Positions 5,760 to 6,676 of a stretch of 6,676 nt of DNA are shown in pieces. The stretch is from Rhodobacteraceae bacterium UBA1943 (GTDB lineage: Bacteria; Pseudomonadota; Alphaproteobacteria; Rhodobacterales; Rhodobacteraceae). The notes beneath the pieces are model-generated. The model made no database searches. It was not told the DNA's origin and was given only the letters and a program-made list of their open reading frames with translations. The position numbers and the translations under genes were made by a program. Each line of letters begins with the position of its first letter. The stretch's first letter is position 1. The stretch lies in NCBI GenBank assembly GCA_002336845.1, contig DDEX01000096.1:1-6676 (forward strand), given 5' to 3'.

Positions 5760-5781
5760 GGCCGGGGTCAGCGCCCCGGCC
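5760..5781. terminator. Bidirectional GC hairpin between convergent genes
   Basis: GGCCGGGG (5760-5767) and CCCCGGCC (5774-5781) form a perfect 8-bp stem around a 6-nt loop, starting 8 nt after the leuC stop. The stop codon of the convergent membrane protein gene (5768-5770) lies in the loop and its last codons form one arm. No U tract follows in either direction, so it may block or pause polymerase, or protect 3' ends, without being a classical terminator. Confidence 0.55.
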
Positions 5782-6352
5782 TTCGCCGCAGCAGAAACAG
5801 GGCATTCAGCGCGATCAACACCAGGCCGGAGTTTTCCAGAATGACGTTGAACCGCACCGAATGAAATTCTCCCCGCAGGAACGAATCGAAGTGATGAAAG
5901 CTGACCGCCCGTATCGCCACGAACCCGCCCACCAGAACCAGGCCGGCAATCGCCAGCCCGTTCCGGCGCAGGTGCGTGCGCATCAGGTAAAGGGCCAGCA
6001 GCAGAATGGCCGCGATGGCCGCCAGAAGACCTTCGATGAATTCCTTCTGAACGCCGCGCCGGTCGGCATACCACCCTTGCGCCTGTGCCACGCAACGCGC
6101 AACCGACGTCAGCAGGGATTGCAGGTCAAGCTGCTTGTTCAGGGCCAAGAAGCCCATTGCCAGCGCGACCAGCATCCAGAAGGTCCGCTCGCGCCCCTTG
6201 CGAGCGCGGCCAGTCACCCTGAAGGCCAGATAGCAACACAAGGCATAGGCCAGAACCGTCAGCCAGCCCGCCAGCGTCGGATCACCGATACCCGGCGTCC
6301 AGCGGTGAAAGACACAGGTCTGCATCTGGTCGAAATCAAGGTTCTCAAACAT
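5768..6352 (-). CDS. Five-helix integral membrane protein of unknown function
   Basis: This protein has 194 aa from the ATG at 6352. Five hydrophobic helices are visible, at about residues 27-46, 57-72, 106-124, 131-149 and 169-188. The loops carry GRARKGRERTFW and a striking conserved-looking segment NKQLDLQ followed by AQGWYADRRGVQKEFIEG. I believe relatives with NKQLDLQ and GWY..RR.VQ occur in other Proteobacteria, but I know no function. Some database entries call leu-neighbouring genes of this kind isopropylmalate isomerase; the sequence gives no support for that, since there are no cluster cysteines. The start is uncertain: 6352 has only a poor ribosome binding site, while a TTG at 6406 directly abuts GGGGGAGG, too close for normal use. 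It lies opposite to leuC and leuD, divergent from leuD. Confidence 0.75.
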   Translation of the reverse strand: MFENLDFDQMQTCVFHRWTPGIGDPTLAGWLTVLAYALCCYLAFRVTGRARKGRERTFWMLVALAMGFLALNKQLDLQSLLTSVARCVAQAQGWYADRRGVQKEFIEGLLAAIAAILLLALYLMRTHLRRNGLAIAGLVLVGGFVAIRAVSFHHFDSFLRGEFHSVRFNVILENSGLVLIALNALFLLRRRPGR

Positions 6353-6435
6353 CTTCCGCGATCCGTCAGGGTCGCTTAACCACAACGAATGCCGGGGGAA
6401 ATGCAACCTCCCCCGCCCCAGAAAAGGGTCACAAG
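6353..6435. promoter_or_regulatory. Divergent intergenic region before leuD, with stem-loop
   Basis: This 83-nt region should contain the start signals for leuD and the opposite-strand membrane protein gene. A 7-bp perfect stem (CGGGGGA at 6393-6399, TCCCCCG at 6409-6415, 9-nt loop) sits about 20 nt before leuD. On the minus strand the same stem includes the GGAGG sequence that could serve the membrane protein gene. The leuD ribosome binding site AAAAGGG (6422-6428) lies outside it. No clear -35/-10 pair is visible. Confidence 0.4.
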
Positions 6436-6676
6436 ATGGACAAGTTCACCACCCTGACCGGAATTGCGGCGCCCATGCCGCTGGTCAACATCGACACCGA
6501 CATGATCATCCCCAAGCAGTTCCTGAAGACCATCAAGCGGACGGGCCTGGGCGTGAATCTGTTCGACGAGATGCGCTATGCCCTTGACGGGAAAGAGATT
6601 CCTGAGTTCGTTCTGAACCAGCCCGCCTATCGCAAGGCCGAGATCATCGTGGCGGGCGACAATTTCGGCTGCGGCT
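6436..6676 (+). CDS. leuD: 3-isopropylmalate dehydratase small subunit LeuD (partial, N-terminus)
   Basis: LeuD is known to be the small swivelling-domain partner of LeuC and completes the isopropylmalate isomerase active site. The first 80 codons are present and the gene runs off the right edge. It starts MDKFTTLTGIAAPMPLVNIDTDMIIP, where the N-IDTD-IIPKQFL motif (residues 18-29) is diagnostic for LeuD. The visible end GDNFGCG is the beginning of the family signature GxNFGCGSSREHA. AAAAGGG is 7 nt before the ATG, so the start is secure. It shares strand and function with leuC, but the intervening opposite-strand gene means the two are either on one long mRNA antisense to that gene or have separate promoters. 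Confidence 0.97.
   Translation, partial: MDKFTTLTGIAAPMPLVNIDTDMIIPKQFLKTIKRTGLGVNLFDEMRYALDGKEIPEFVLNQPAYRKAEIIVAGDNFGCG

Noticed and set aside
6353..6406. TTG start at 6406 for the membrane protein
   Set aside because: The GGAGG directly touches the TTG, leaving no spacer, and the extra 18 residues add no recognisable sequence; the ATG at 6352 was preferred, without certainty.
1..6676. Mobile element, CRISPR, tRNA/rRNA or defence island
   Set aside because: No transposase, direct-repeat array, cloverleaf-like sequence or nuclease/toxin motif was seen on reading both strands. Codon use is uniform except for the AT-rich promoter island at about 3321-3376.

Overview
The window looks like chromosome of a GC-rich alphaproteobacterium, most likely Rhodobacterales (Rhodobacter/Paracoccus type). 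The grounds are its high-GC third-position codon bias, a HIG1-type twin transmembrane protein next to a PduO adenosyltransferase and the start of etfB, and a leuC/leuD pair split by an opposite-strand membrane protein gene. The genus assignment is inferred from gene content and protein style, not from a database search.

Left half (1-3309, all minus strand, read right to left): a small lipoprotein (3309-2761) ends in a hairpin that looks like an intrinsic terminator. It is followed by an unrecognised exported protein (2630-2115), then rsfS (ribosomal silencing factor) and rlmH (23S rRNA pseudouridine-1915 methyltransferase) 12 nt apart. A two-helix HIG1-domain protein and a PduO-type cob(I)alamin adenosyltransferase come next, overlapping by one base (TGATG). 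Beyond a 169-nt gap with a perfect stem-loop, the first 23 nt of etfB run off the left edge behind a strong Shine-Dalgarno site.

Middle (3310-4336): an AT-rich divergent promoter island (about 27% GC) separates the lipoprotein from a plus-strand two-gene cassette: a four-helix DUF2975 membrane protein and a 72-aa Cro/YozG-like HTH regulator, again overlapping as TGATG. The next 190 nt before leuC hold two hairpins, a 9-C homopolymer and a doubtful 29-codon ORF.

Right half (4337-6676): leuC is complete, with all three cluster-ligand cysteines. An unrecognised five-helix membrane protein lies on the opposite strand, and leuD begins at 6436 and is cut by the window edge. A perfect 8-bp GC stem sits between the convergent leuC and membrane protein genes, with the stop codon of the membrane protein in its loop.

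Functionally the window combines ribosome maintenance (RsfS, RlmH), cobalamin cofactor activation and electron transfer (PduO, EtfB), leucine biosynthesis (LeuC, LeuD), and one compact membrane-protein/regulator cassette of unknown purpose. I see no mobile element, CRISPR array, RNA gene, toxin-antitoxin pair or clear new defence system. The leads worth following are the DUF2975-HTH cassette, the opposite-strand gene inside leuC-leuD, and the leuC upstream region.
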